A stretch of 64,000 nt of DNA from Arthrobacter sp. QXT-31. GTDB lineage: Bacteria > Actinomycetota > Actinomycetes > Actinomycetales > Micrococcaceae. The position numbers and the translations under genes were made by a program. Shown here piece after piece: positions 25,993 through 35,914 of this stretch (position 1 is its first letter; every line of letters starts with the position of its first letter). The stretch is from contig NZ_CP019304.1 in the NCBI RefSeq assembly GCF_001969265.1, positions 4,977,569 through 5,041,568 of the forward strand, read 5' to 3'. The notes beneath the pieces are model-generated. The model did no database searches. It saw only the letters and a program-made list of their open reading frames with translations, and was not told the DNA's origin.

Positions 25993-27148
25993 GTGTTTTG
26001 ACAGATCACCTCACCCTCGGCGTGCTTTCCAGCACCAGAAAACCTGACGAGCAGCGCCTTCCGATACATCCCCTGCACCTGAAGCGCGTTGCCCCTGAAA
26101 TCCGGCAGCACCTGATTTTGGAAGAAGGCTACGGGGAGCGTTTCGGCGTTCGGGAATCCGATCTCGCACCACTTGTGGGGCGCATCGTCCCGCGCGAGCA
26201 ACTGCTGGCGGAGGCCGACGTCGTTCTTCTGCCCAAACCGCAACCCGAAGACCTTGCCGAACTCCGCGACGGGCAGGTCCTATGGGGTTGGCCGCACTGC
26301 GTCCAGGACCGGGCCATCACCCAGCTGGCAATCGATAAGAAACTCACGCTGATTGCCTTCGAGGCGATGAACCACTGGGCCAGCGACGGCGGCTTTGGCC
26401 TGCACGTGTTCCACAAGAACAACGAACTGGCCGGCTACTGCTCGGTGCTGCACTCCCTGGCCCTGACCGGCTCCACCGGGGACTACGGCAGGAGGCTGAG
26501 CGCCGTCGTCATCGGCTTCGGCGCGACGGCGCGCGGGGCCGTCACCGCCCTCAACGCCCACGGCATCCATGACGTCCAGGTCCTGACCAACCGGAGCGTG
26601 GCCGCCGTGGGTTCGCCCATCCATTCGGTACGGATTGCCCAGTTCGATCACGACGACAAAGCACCATTCCTCAGCGAGGTCATCACCGAACGCGGACGGG
26701 TACCGCTGGCGCCGTTCCTGGCCGAAAGCGACATCGTGGTCAACTGCACGCTGCAGGACCCCAACGCACCATTGACCTACCTCCGCACCGAGGACCTGGA
26801 CGCTTTCCGGCCCGGCAGCCTGATCGTGGATGTTTCCTGCGATGAGGGATGGGATTCAGCTGGGCGAAGACCACCACGTTCGCCGAGCCGATGTTCACGG
26901 TCGGGGACCACATCGACTACTACGCAGTGGACCATAGCCCCTCCTACCTCTGGAATTCCTCCACTTGGGAGATCAGCGAGGCCCTGCTGCCCTTCCTGGA
27001 AACGGTCATCACCGGTCCCACTGCCTGGACCGGAAACGACACCATCAGCCGCGCCATCGAAATCCGCGAGGGCGTGGTCCTGAACCAGGACGTGCTGCGG
27101 TTCCAGCAGCGGGAACCGCAGCACCCGCACTTCCCATTGCCCGCCTAA
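25989..27148 (+). pseudogene. N5-(carboxyethyl)ornithine synthase-like gene, frameshifted
   Basis: From GTG 25989 the frame encodes an alanine-dehydrogenase/transhydrogenase-like protein: LGVLSSTRKPDEQRLPIHP, ADVVLLPKPQPEDL, HVFHKNNELAGYCSVLHSL, and the Rossmann motif VVIGFGATARGAV. At about 26847 (GATGAGGGATGGG) one base is missing. The frame then departs, while +2 resumes with MGFSWAKTTTFAEPMFTVGDH and runs to 27148. Repaired length is about 385 residues, right for N5-(carboxyethyl)ornithine synthase, which reductively condenses pyruvate with ornithine. As written the enzyme loses its last ~100 residues. Confidence 0.75.
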
Positions 27149-27345
27149 GGCACGTCACCGCATTGCCCGCGTTGGGCGAGGGGTTGTTCGCCCCCGCTCG
27201 GGTGCGGCGGTCGGCCTGATGACCGGAGACCGGCGAAAGAGCCGGGACTAGTGACCGGGAAGTGCTGCATCATCGAAAACCATGAAGCCATAAACGTCTT
27301 TATCCCTGGGCAATGCCGGTTAATCGGCCCCGCGCGCAGCAGCAT

Positions 27346-27801
27346 TCATGATTGAAGGACGCTGCCCGGACCGGTAGGCAGATGCATGACGGGTTCGAGT
27401 TCGTCGATCACGGTACGGTTCCCGGGGAGAACCACATGGGCGAGAAATTCCGATTCGAGCGTCGCAACACCGGCTGCCACGGCTGCGAGTTTGGCGTCTG
27501 TGGACAAGGCGAAAGAATGCCAAAATCTGCGGGCAGCGAGCTCCAAGGCTTTTGCTGTATCTTCCCGGCTACGGGACCCTTCGACCTCACCCCGGACAGG
27601 AGGGATTCGGTCAGGTTGCGGTATAGAGATGACGATGCGGAACTGCCTTCCGCAGGCCCTGAACGCAATGGCGCTGAGCCGCCCGCGTTGACTGAAACGA
27701 ACATCGGTCGCCCCAAAGTTCAGGAGCGCACGCTCGACATGTTCCCGTGCATCCCCAACGCTGAAGGAGTCACCACGGGGGCAAAAAACTCCGGCTATCA
27801 A
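27346..27801 (-). CDS. Hypothetical accessory-type protein, 151 aa (paralogue of 31698)
   Basis: Shares with the protein at 31698-32189 an N-terminal nucleic-acid-like fold (F-FRIVISIPQPD versus QFRLVLPHPEPTD) and a C-terminal block (AKLAAVAAGVATLESEFLAHVVLPGN versus AKLEAVAAGIVTFDEEFLAYMLMPEG). Proteins with the K-AVAAGI-T-EFLA-(L/V)(M/L)P block occur, as I recall, on phages and plasmids. Function unknown. Start codon uncertain; the conserved region begins about residue 15. Confidence 0.6.
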   Translation of the reverse strand: MIAGVFCPRGDSFSVGDAREHVERALLNFGATDVRFSQRGRLSAIAFRACGRQFRIVISIPQPDRIPPVRGEVEGSRSREDTAKALELAARRFWHSFALSTDAKLAAVAAGVATLESEFLAHVVLPGNRTVIDELEPVMHLPTGPGSVLQS

Positions 27802-27976
27802 AAGTTGCCATCGTCTAACTATGCGCCCCCATGCCGCCCTCGACTGCTTCAGCCCATCGGCGGGCCGAAGAAAGCTACAGGACCGATTTTTTGGGGACTT
27901 TAGGTGCAGTGGGGTTAACCGGGCCTAGTGTTGGGTGTGTCGGCACATGCCGCGCAACTACCCTCAGGGAGGGTGC

Positions 27977-28486
27977 ATGAACTCCAAGCAGTCCAGGTCC
28001 GAACAATTCATGCTGTACCTGAAAAGTCTGGGTGGTTCGGAAGCTGACGTTACCGGATCTGCCTGCGCGGTCAGCGATGAGGACACCGTGGAGACGGTAA
28101 TCTCGCGGCTCAGGATGGAGAAATACGCTCAGGGCAGTAAACTCGTGGACCCCTCGATTCTTCAGGCCTGCGCCCAGGTCCTAATTAGCAGGCGCGACGA
28201 GAACAAACCCCTCCACCTGCCGCGACATCCCCAAGAAGGGGACTATCAGTTGGATATCCGCCTCGCCGGGTCCCTCACAACCAGGGAACCCATTCCTGTG
28301 AAGAGCCTGAAAGACGCCAAAGTCTGGGCCACGGAACGACTCGACGCCATCGGCGCCCAAGCCGGTGTTATCTACCTCTCCACCCCTGGCAACACTGGAG
28401 CGGGAACGGGGACGCTCGTTTCCAACTTTGAACGCTCCGTCGGCTGGCTGGTACCGATAACCACGCCGCCCGCCACCGCAGAATGA
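27977..28486 (+). CDS. Hypothetical protein, 169 aa
   Basis: ATG preceded by GGGAGGGTGC, a good ribosome site. Soluble and mixed alpha/beta: EQFMLYLKSLGGSEADVT, VETVISRLRMEKYAQGSKLVDPSILQACAQVLISRRDE and GAQAGVIYLSTPGNTGAG. No recognised domain. Not linked to neighbours by spacing. Confidence 0.6.
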   Translation: MNSKQSRSEQFMLYLKSLGGSEADVTGSACAVSDEDTVETVISRLRMEKYAQGSKLVDPSILQACAQVLISRRDENKPLHLPRHPQEGDYQLDIRLAGSLTTREPIPVKSLKDAKVWATERLDAIGAQAGVIYLSTPGNTGAGTGTLVSNFERSVGWLVPITTPPATAE

Positions 28487-29594
28487 AGGACATCATCGAC
28501 TGGATCGGGCGAAAAGGAAAACAATCTCCACATCCCGGCTGGCCATCTGGACCTCGGTCACCCATGCAACGACGCTATATGAGTGTCGAAAGTCTCGTGC
28601 GAACGCTCCCGATCGGACTCCGCGGTCGCTTTAAAAACGCCATTAGGCCCTGACCTGCAGCGTTACGGGGCTCTCACCACCACGTAGCAGAGTCACTGCG
28701 CCGTCCATGAGCGGTGACTAACTCCAGTCAACAGCCCTGATAGCAGCTGGGCTGGCAATTAGGGGTTAATGCGCCCATGCTGGTCAAGAGCAGAGCGATG
28801 AATCGGTCAAGCCAACGGCCCCTGAATCGTGAACCTCAGGCGCTGATTAACGACCAGTTCACAGTTCCCGGTCAGAGCCGTTATGCAGTCAGCGGCTCTG
28901 ATGGACCACGTCGCAGCCCCTGGCAGCGACGTTTCTCGCGACCCAACATATTGGGTGTGCTCCACACAGGCGGCAGCAAGAACGAGTCCCAATTTTCATG
29001 ACCGGGCCTGCCATATGTGGAACACTCCCCACAAATCCTTGGACAGCTTCGTGATCGAAACCTCGGCCCGGACTGTCGCTGTTCCAACTCCGGAATCGAC
29101 AGTGAACTGCCTGGAGCTGAACGGTGCACTGAAAACGTCCACGAGCAGCTGGGCCCAAGGTAACTTGAAGGCTATAAGAGCATCGTCGAAGCCTCGAAGC
29201 AGGAAAATCGAAGCCAAAGAACTTGGATGGCTGGGTGAAGCTGGAGGGGATAGACATCAGGCGAGGCAGGCCTCCAATGCGTGCAGGTCCGAAAGTAAGC
29301 AAGCTGGGTGCGCCGATTGCCGCTGCCGGTACTCGTCCACCAGACAGCGCTCCTTGGTCCCTAAGCCGGGGACTGTTGGAAGAGGCTTCTGTCTAACCGG
29401 GAAGTCGCCGCGTACCCCTTACGCCACCCGCATTCCCGCCCTGACGGGCGGCGAGCTCCCGCTACTTCCGGAAAGTCGCTTCACGGGACGGTGTCCTCGC
29501 ACACTGCATGACTGCCCGCGGCCGAGCCCGGCCGCGGCGCATGGCCTTGTGTTTTAGGATGGCCAAACAAGCCAACTCTAAAAGGGCAGGGGCC
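28487..29594. other. 1.1-kb stretch without a supported gene
   Basis: Reading frames on both strands are short, overlap one another and lack ribosome sites. A GC-rich inverted repeat (GCGGCCG...CGGCCGC) at about 29518-29537 could be a terminator but has no U-tract. Probably decayed DNA. Confidence 0.4.
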
Positions 29595-29798
29595 ATGTCA
29601 TCGTCTTCCAAGGACTACTGGACCCAGGACGAAATTGCGGCGCACGAGGCGCGAGGTGGAGGGTGGGGCGGCGGTGGCCGGCCCATTCCGGGCATTGATT
29701 ACTCCACTGCTCCGTACTTCATGCAGCCTGTGAAGACCAACCGCGACCGGAACCGCGAATCCAGCCCGGAGGGTGACAGCGATGATGATTGGGCGTGA
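29595..29798 (+). CDS. Small glycine-rich hypothetical protein, 67 aa
   Basis: ATG behind GGGCAGGGGCC. SSSSKDYWTQDEIAAHEARG, then a GGGWGGGGRP glycine run, PGIDYSTAPYFMQPVK and an acidic tail EGDSDDDWA. Probably unstructured. No family recognised. Confidence 0.5.
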   Translation: MSSSSKDYWTQDEIAAHEARGGGWGGGGRPIPGIDYSTAPYFMQPVKTNRDRNRESSPEGDSDDDWA

Positions 29799-30453
29799 GG
29801 CCACAACGCCAGGATCTGGCTCGATAGGGTGGGTTGCTAAAGAATATCTCTGAGAGGTTGCGACCCCAAGCTGCGTTCTAGCCCTTCTGATCGTCCATTG
29901 CCGCCGGGCGAGTTCCGGACCGCGGGCTTTGGGATACGAAGCCACGGGTAGCTTGCTGCCGAACTTTACCTGGGAAGTTGAAAGCACTCCTCCATGGAAC
30001 GCCGCTCCTACAGGGCGTCCAGGCAGAATTCCTCGACCTGGCCGCGCTCCTGTCAGTGACAAACCCAGTGGCATGTCCTCCAAGTTTGGCTGGGCGTGTA
30101 GACTTGCTCAAACGCGTCCACGCAGATGGTGGTCCCGTTCAGGACGCCCTACCCGGCTTCTCTTTTCTTATCTCGAAGCGCTCGACTAAGAGATCGGTGC
30201 CGCGCTGCTCACCGCAAAACGCAAGGTTCCTCAGCGGACGCGGCACCAACTCCCAAACCCGCATGTGCGCCCGCACACCCTGTGGGGACACCTCTGCACC
30301 GCGCCTTGCACGTCCCGCTCGCCGTCCTTATCGGGGCTAAGCGGCGAAATCCGTCCGGTCTGCTTCGAAGAGTCGGGCGGCGGCAGGTCCCTGCCGTGCC
30401 CGGTTCCAACACAGTATTGTTTCCCGATTGCGCTTGTGCGCACGTAGCCTGAA
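29799..30453. other. Gene-free stretch before the desaturase remnant
   Basis: No frame with a ribosome site or recognisable motif was found on either strand. No clear promoter for the downstream remnant can be placed. Confidence 0.4.
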
Positions 30454-31573
30454 ATGGGTGTTCCGATCACCACCACCGTCCCCAGTCCCTCCCTCCTGCC
30501 CGCTCGCGGGCCTCACGCCTACTCAGGCGCGCAGGCGTTCCCTGTGCTGACCAAGGCGTACCTCCAGCTCTCCCAACAGGTCCGCGAGACGGGCCTGCTG
30601 CGCCGGACTCCGTGGTTCTACGCCCTTGTCGGCGGCGTTCTTGCCATCGGGATCGCCGGCTGTGCCGCCTTGTCGGTTCTGCTCGGGCCGAGCTGGTTCC
30701 AGCTATTGATCGCCGCCGCGCTCGGAATTCTGTTCACGCAAGTGCCTTTCTCGCGCACGAGGCAGGGCACCGCCAAATCCTGGCAGGGGGGCCGGCCAAC
30801 GACGTGCTCGCCCGCTTTCTGGGCGCTGTGGCGGGGATGAGCTATTCGTGGTGGGACTCGAAGCACTCCCGCCACCACGCGAACCCCAACAAGGTAGGCC
30901 GCGACCCCGACATCGAGGTGGACACGATCTCTTTCCTCCACGTGGACGCGGCGAAAGCCAGGGGCATTCGTGCCCTGGTCACCCGCCGTCAGGGCTGGCT
31001 GTTCTTCCCGCTGCTGACACTGGAGGGCCTGAATCTGCACTATCTCAGCCTTCGCCACCTGCTCTCCCGAGGACCGGTCAAGGGCCGCAGGTCGAGCTTG
31101 GCCTGCTGGCGCTGCGCTTCGCCGCTGTCCTCCTGCCGCTCTTCTGCTGCTCCCGCCCGGCATGGCGTTAGCGTTCCTTGGAGTCCAGCTGGGAGTTTTC
31201 GGCCTGTACATGGGCGCGACGTTTGCCCCCAACCACAAGGGCATGCCTGTGATCGACCGGGATGTGAAGCTTGACTTCTTCTCCAAGACAGGTGCGCACG
31301 TCACGGAACATCTCCGGAGGTTGGTGGGCCACGTGGCTCATGGGCGGTCTGAACTACCAGGTGGAGCACCACCTCTTTCCGAGCATGCCGCGCCCGCACC
31401 TGGCCAAAGCCCGCCGGCTTGTGCGTGAGCAGTGCACCCGGCTTTCGGTTCCCTACACCGAAACCAGCATCTGGAGCTCGTACGGCACCGTAATCACCTA
31501 CCTGAACAGGGTGGGCCTCGCCGCGCGCGACCCCTTCGAGTGCCCCATGACCGCCCAGTACAGGCGCAGGTAG
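30454..31573 (+). pseudogene. Membrane fatty-acid desaturase with several frameshifts
   Basis: Pieces in different frames assemble into one desaturase: N-terminus with two membrane helices (30454-30740), first His box LAHEAGHR, second box DSKHSRHHANPNK (frame from 30745), helix GLLALRFAAVLLPLFCC (another frame, about 31095-31165), LGVFGLYMGATFAPNHKG, and third box QVEHHLFPSMPRPH (frame from about 31300). All three di-iron histidine boxes survive as sequence. At least four frame changes (near 30745, 31090, 31165 and 31300) destroy the product. It would have introduced double bonds into membrane fatty acids. Confidence 0.8.
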
Positions 31574-31697
31574 TGGCCTGCAGGGGGACAGAACACAAGC
31601 ATCGAGCAGTCCGCATCACAGCGCGGTGCTTGAACAGCACGTTCTGGCCCGGCTGGTGCCCCCCGCTCAGATCCTGCCGAAGGGCGTACGCTGAATC

Positions 31698-32189
31698 ATG
31701 ACTAGCAACTACGTTCGGGGCGCTTCCCTCAGCTGCTCCTCGCTCCAAACGGACATCCAGCAAATGCTCGACGGGGCCGGGGCCCATTATTGCCGTATTA
31801 CTTCCGAGCACGGCAACGGAGCGGTCACCTTTAGCTTCGGAGACCATCAGTTTCGTCTGGTCCTGCCGCACCCTGAGCCGACCGATCCGCCTAGGGTGCC
31901 TCGGCACCAGCCAGCGCGGCGAAACATCAACGGTCAAGAACACCCGGCCGATCTGGAAGCCGCGCGCCATTCCTGGCGTCAGTTGTCTCTGCTGATCAAG
32001 GCCAAGCTCGAAGCTGTCGCAGCCGGCATCGTCACTTTCGACGAGGAGTTCCTCGCCTACATGCTCATGCCCGAAGGCGGGAACGTCTTCCAAGCCACCT
32101 CCCCCACGATCGCTTCTTCCTACGCCGCCGTTGAAGTCCTTCACATGAGCGGGCCGGCTACCGCTGCTGTGAGGACAAGCTCCGACTAA
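31698..32189 (+). CDS. Hypothetical accessory-type protein, 163 aa (paralogue of 27346)
   Basis: Starts ATG at 31698. Conserved features shared with 27346-27801: VTFSFGDHQFRLVLPHPEPTDPPR, a central Trp/Leu helix (ARHSWRQLSLLIKAKLEAVAAGI) and FLAYMLMPEGG. The C-terminal 30 residues are Ser/Thr/Ala-rich and not shared. The two copies are 4 kb apart in opposite orientation, which points to duplication or to remnants of two related mobile elements. Function unknown. Confidence 0.65.
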   Translation: MTSNYVRGASLSCSSLQTDIQQMLDGAGAHYCRITSEHGNGAVTFSFGDHQFRLVLPHPEPTDPPRVPRHQPARRNINGQEHPADLEAARHSWRQLSLLIKAKLEAVAAGIVTFDEEFLAYMLMPEGGNVFQATSPTIASSYAAVEVLHMSGPATAAVRTSSD

Positions 32190-32346
32190 CACACCTCAAC
32201 ATCCTGGCTTTCGATCCGATCGTCCGGACCCACGTCTTTCATAACTTCTCCCAGGCGTGCGCTCCCAAGTCGGTGCTGGCCATCATCCCGGCGCAGAAAT
32301 ACATTTATCGAAACGAGCAAGTTCCGATAAGGAGTGAAGTGAAAAG

Positions 32347-32907
32347 GTGACACCTGATTCCACGGCCCGCCTGGCAAGGATCGAAGCCACCCGGGATCTG
32401 CAGGACGCGTTGGCGCTGTTCGATGAGCTGCCGGCCGTGAAGATCGCTGAAATGCATGGCACATGGAAGGGATCAGGAGTCGAAACGGGCAACGCCTTCG
32501 ACGGCCTCCTAGAAACGTTCGGCTGGTGGGGGAAGCGGTTCGACGACGCCGACAACGCGCACCCTCTGGTCTTCGAAGACAAGCGCGGCAAGTTCAACGT
32601 GAACCCAGCCGGCTTGCCGATAGGGTTCGTGGTTCGGAATGCCGCGGTCTTGCACAACGGCGCGGTGGCGGCCATCGCCAAACGCGTTCTTCGACTGCGA
32701 TGGACTCACGAGCCACGTGCGCGGCTGCGGATGATCGAGTACCGCGGAGTCGTGACCGGGACCATGTCCTACGATGCGCTGCCTATCAATGATCACTTCC
32801 GCAAGGTCGATGACAAAACGCTGCTGGGCGTCATGGACCTGCGGGGCGCGACCGCTCCGTTCGTCTTCCTCCTGCGACGGACGGGATCGGCGGGTGAGCC
32901 CGCGTGA
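32347..32907 (+). CDS. GXWXG / DUF4334 domain protein
   Basis: A 186-aa protein, GTG start with GGAGTGAAGTG upstream. EMHGTWKGSGVETG is the GXWXG signature (about 39-52). The rest matches the DUF4334 half: GLLETFGWWGKRFDDADNAHPLVF, RLRMIEYRGVVTGTMSYDALPI and DHFRKVDDKTLLGVMD. It is a lipocalin-like beta-barrel family of unknown role. Complete at its usual length and apparently intact, unlike its neighbours. Confidence 0.85.
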   Translation: MTPDSTARLARIEATRDLQDALALFDELPAVKIAEMHGTWKGSGVETGNAFDGLLETFGWWGKRFDDADNAHPLVFEDKRGKFNVNPAGLPIGFVVRNAAVLHNGAVAAIAKRVLRLRWTHEPRARLRMIEYRGVVTGTMSYDALPINDHFRKVDDKTLLGVMDLRGATAPFVFLLRRTGSAGEPA

Positions 32908-33863
32908 ACCTGGAAAGCAGCGTCCTACCTCTCCCACCTGCTCATCGGGGCCCTCTTCACACCGGTGTCCGTCGGCGAGGCGCCTGAACAGATGACGGCT
33001 CCATATCTGCTGCGCTACCTCCACACGGCGATGATGCCCCTCCTCGAGCAACCCGTTGTCTAGAAGGTTGACGGAATCATTATTATCGGCGTTTCGCCGG
33101 CGTGCTCGTTCAACGGGAGAATCCCGCATCCCTGCGCAGTTGTCACCCATCTGGACTTCCCCCAGTATCGAAGGACCAAGTAATGCTGCTAGGCCCCTCG
33201 AAGGAGTCGCGGCGCGCCACATCCAGGAGGAGCACAAGGTCATCATGCAACTGGGCGACAGCCTGCATGACTTCGCTGGGGACTACGCCGACGCCCAACT
33301 CGACCGCGGCAGCTCGTCGAAAAAGACGCCAAGCACTTCGGCTACGACAGGGCTCATCCTGCCTAATCCCACCTAGGGCTCCTGGAAGGATGCCGAGCTC
33401 GACCAGTGGGACGCCAAACTGGAACTCAATAAGTGATTTTCCTGCTGGCCATCGCCCGGTCCTTCGCACCGTCCCCTAGGTAGGCGCCCAGAACACAGTA
33501 GTCATCGCAGGGAAAAACCCTCCGAGACACGCCCAGGGTGGCGGTGTTCCCCCACAAAAGTCCGGGTACCAGCTCCAAAGCCAGTACCTGCGCTTCCTGA
33601 TAAAGAGTGTCCGTCTGTACCAAGACATGGTGCTTGGCATAATCACCGTACGAAGCCCTGAGCCAGACCGCTGCAGTAGAAACCGCGCTTCCTAGGCCAG
33701 CGGCCACCTCGGCTTCGCCGGGACCGCCGATCCTGGAGCACACTCCAGGATGAACTCGCTGTTTGGGGAGATGGCCAGAACCCGCATGACGGTTCCGGGG
33801 CGGTGGAGGGCGTTCGGTTTCATCACGGGGCCAGGCTGTGGTCCCTTTCCGGAGCTGGCGGGA
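32908..33863. other. Decayed or gene-free stretch with a perfect hairpin
   Basis: Frames such as 33056-33376 (EEHKVIMQLGDSLHDFAGDYADAQL) look like parts of genes but are broken by stops. I could not identify a parent family. A perfect inverted repeat, ATCCTGGAG-CACA-CTCCAGGAT, lies at 33730-33751. A 105-codon minus-strand frame (33426-33743) begins inside that hairpin and lacks a ribosome site. Nothing here is annotated as a gene. Confidence 0.4.
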
Positions 33864-35255
33864 TTAGACGAATTGGTACAGCAGCGCCGCCATTGCGAAG
33901 CCCACGATGGACAGGACAGTTTCGAGCACTGTCCAGGTCTTCAGGGTGTCCTTGACGGACATGTTGAAGTACTTGGAGATGATCCAGAAGCCGCCGTCGT
34001 TGACGTGGCTGGCGATGATGGAGCCGGAGGAGATGGCGATGGCGATCAGGGCCAGCTGCGGCTGGGAGTAGTCCCCGGAGGTCAACTCGGGGGCGAGGAT
34101 GCCGCCGGTGGTGACGATGGCCACGGTAGCAGACCCTTGGGCTACCCGCATTCCGCAGGCGATCACGTAGGCGGCAAGGATGAGCGGCAGACCGGCCGCT
34201 GAGAGCGTTTCGGCCACGGCCGCGCCTACGCCGGTGGCCGAAAGCACGGCACCGAAGAACGCGCCCGCGCCGACTACGAGCAGGATCATGCCTACGGGCT
34301 TCAGGGAGGCCGAGCTAAGGTCGGAAAGGTCCTGGACGGTCATGCCGCGCCGGATGCCCAGCAGCCACATGGATAGTACGACGGCAACGGTCAAAGCGAT
34401 GGCAGGGTTGCCAAAGAAGATCAGGACATCGCGGAATGTTCCCGCTGGCAGGAAGACGTTTCCGAAAGTGGCGCCGAGGATAAGGATCATGGGAAGGCCA
34501 ATGGCGAGGGCGACCAGGCCGATGGACGGTTCGTGGCCCTTGGCTTCTTCGGCTTCCGGAATCACGCGGTCTTCCGGCACGGCAACGTTCACGCGTTTGC
34601 CGATCCAGGTTCCCCACAGGATGCCGGAGGCGAACCAGGCCGGAATGCCGCAGGCGAGCCCCATAATGATGATCCAGCCCAGCTCGACTTGGAAGAGCCC
34701 GGCCGCGGCGACAGGGCCCGGGTGCGGGGGCAGGAAGGCGTGGGTCACGGACAGCCCGGCAAGCAGCGGCAGAGCGTACAGGGCGAGGGATTTACCGCCG
34801 CGGACGGCGGCTACGTAGACAAGCGGGGCGAGGACGAAGATGCCGATGTCGAAGAAGACCGGGATGCCGAGAACGAAACCGGTGATGCCCATCGCGAGCG
34901 GCGTGCCCTTCTCGCCGAAGACTTTCACGAGCTTGCCGAGCAGCACCTCCGCGCCGCCGGAGCGTTCCAGGATAGCGCCCAGCACGGTACCCAGGCCGAT
35001 AATCAGGGTGATGTGGCCGAGGATTCCGGCGAAGCCCTTTTCTATGAGGGCGTCACCGCTCTTAACGGGTGAACCTACCAGCGCCTCCACGGTGACCCCG
35101 CCCACGAGTGCCACGAGGACGCTGGTGGCCACCAGGGCGATGAACGGTTCGATCTTGACCTTGATGATCAGGAACAGCAGGAGCGCGATGCCGCTGCCTG
35201 CCAGGAGGAGCAGGCCGGCGGTGTCGTGCCGCAGCCAGTCGATGAATTCATTCAT
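33864..35255 (-). CDS. GntP family permease (gluconate / D-serine / sugar-acid type)
   Basis: A 463-aa, 12-14 segment membrane protein. Signatures are IGLGTVLGAILERSGGAEVL, THAFLPPHPGPVAAA, MRVAQGSATVAIVTTGGI and HVNDGGFWIISKYF, all standard in GntP transporters. Members import gluconate and related sugar acids; DsdX of the same family imports D-serine. In this operon the cargo is probably the N-acylated D-aminosugar acid degraded by its neighbours. GAAAGGAAACTCCC precedes the ATG. It lies 23 bases after the KDPG aldolase. Confidence 0.92.
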   Translation of the reverse strand: MNEFIDWLRHDTAGLLLLAGSGIALLLFLIIKVKIEPFIALVATSVLVALVGGVTVEALVGSPVKSGDALIEKGFAGILGHITLIIGLGTVLGAILERSGGAEVLLGKLVKVFGEKGTPLAMGITGFVLGIPVFFDIGIFVLAPLVYVAAVRGGKSLALYALPLLAGLSVTHAFLPPHPGPVAAAGLFQVELGWIIIMGLACGIPAWFASGILWGTWIGKRVNVAVPEDRVIPEAEEAKGHEPSIGLVALAIGLPMILILGATFGNVFLPAGTFRDVLIFFGNPAIALTVAVVLSMWLLGIRRGMTVQDLSDLSSASLKPVGMILLVVGAGAFFGAVLSATGVGAAVAETLSAAGLPLILAAYVIACGMRVAQGSATVAIVTTGGILAPELTSGDYSQPQLALIAIAISSGSIIASHVNDGGFWIISKYFNMSVKDTLKTWTVLETVLSIVGFAMAALLYQFV

Positions 35256-35278
35256 GGGAGTTTCCTTTCTCGGTAGTC

Positions 35279-35914
35279 CTATTTGAGGGTCCCGGTGAAG
35301 GCGGCGGCACGTGCCGCGATCTCGGCCCAGTCGCCGGCAGCGACGGCTGCGGGCGGGACCACGCTGGTGCCGCAGCAGACTGCGGCGGCGCCGGCGTCGA
35401 GGTAGCTCTTGGCGTTGGAGGCATCGATTCCCCCGGAGGGCAGCAACCGGATGTCCGGGTACGGGCCGCGCAGATCCTTCAGGTATGCCGGGCCGAGCTG
35501 CCTGGCGGGGAAGATTTTGACGGCGGCGGAGCCCAGATCCTGGGCCTGCGCCACCTCCGTGGGAGTCATGGCGCCCAGGCTGAACGGGATGCCTGCGGCG
35601 GCGGCGACGGCTGCCACTTCCATTCGGAGCCCGGGCGTCACCAGGAATTGTGCCCCGGCGTCGATGGCGGCACGGGCTTGGTCGGCGGTCATGACGGTGC
35701 CGATCCCGACGGTGGCGCCATGGTCCGCGGCCGTCTCGGCGGCGCGCCGTACGTGGTTGAGGGCGTCTGGGGTGGTGAACGTCAGTTCCACCGTGCGGAT
35801 GCCGCCGGAGGACAGTGCCCGGCAGAGCTCGGCTGCGTCGGTGATGGACGGGGCCCGGACCACCGCGAGGGTGCGGTCGGTCTCCAGTTGATGGACGAGT
35901 TCTTCAGGGGTCAT
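35279..35914 (-). CDS. eda: KDPG/KHG aldolase (2-dehydro-3-deoxyphosphogluconate aldolase)
   Basis: A 211-aa class I aldolase. The Schiff-base lysine is in AAVKIFPARQLGPAYLKDL (about 132-150), the proton-relay Glu in TVELTFTTPDAL (about 40), and the phosphate-binding end is LLPSGGIDASNA. The reaction splits 2-keto-3-deoxy-6-phosphogluconate into pyruvate and glyceraldehyde-3-phosphate. Its ATG overlaps the stop of the upstream deacylase by four bases, so translation is coupled. With the KDG kinase across the divergent promoter it completes a KDG-degrading branch. Confidence 0.93.
   Translation of the reverse strand: MTPEELVHQLETDRTLAVVRAPSITDAAELCRALSSGGIRTVELTFTTPDALNHVRRAAETAADHGATVGIGTVMTADQARAAIDAGAQFLVTPGLRMEVAAVAAAAGIPFSLGAMTPTEVAQAQDLGSAAVKIFPARQLGPAYLKDLRGPYPDIRLLPSGGIDASNAKSYLDAGAAAVCCGTSVVPPAAVAAGDWAEIAARAAAFTGTLK

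Noticed and set aside
33426..33743. 105-codon minus-strand frame
   Set aside because: It begins inside the 33730-33751 hairpin, has no ribosome site and no recognisable content.
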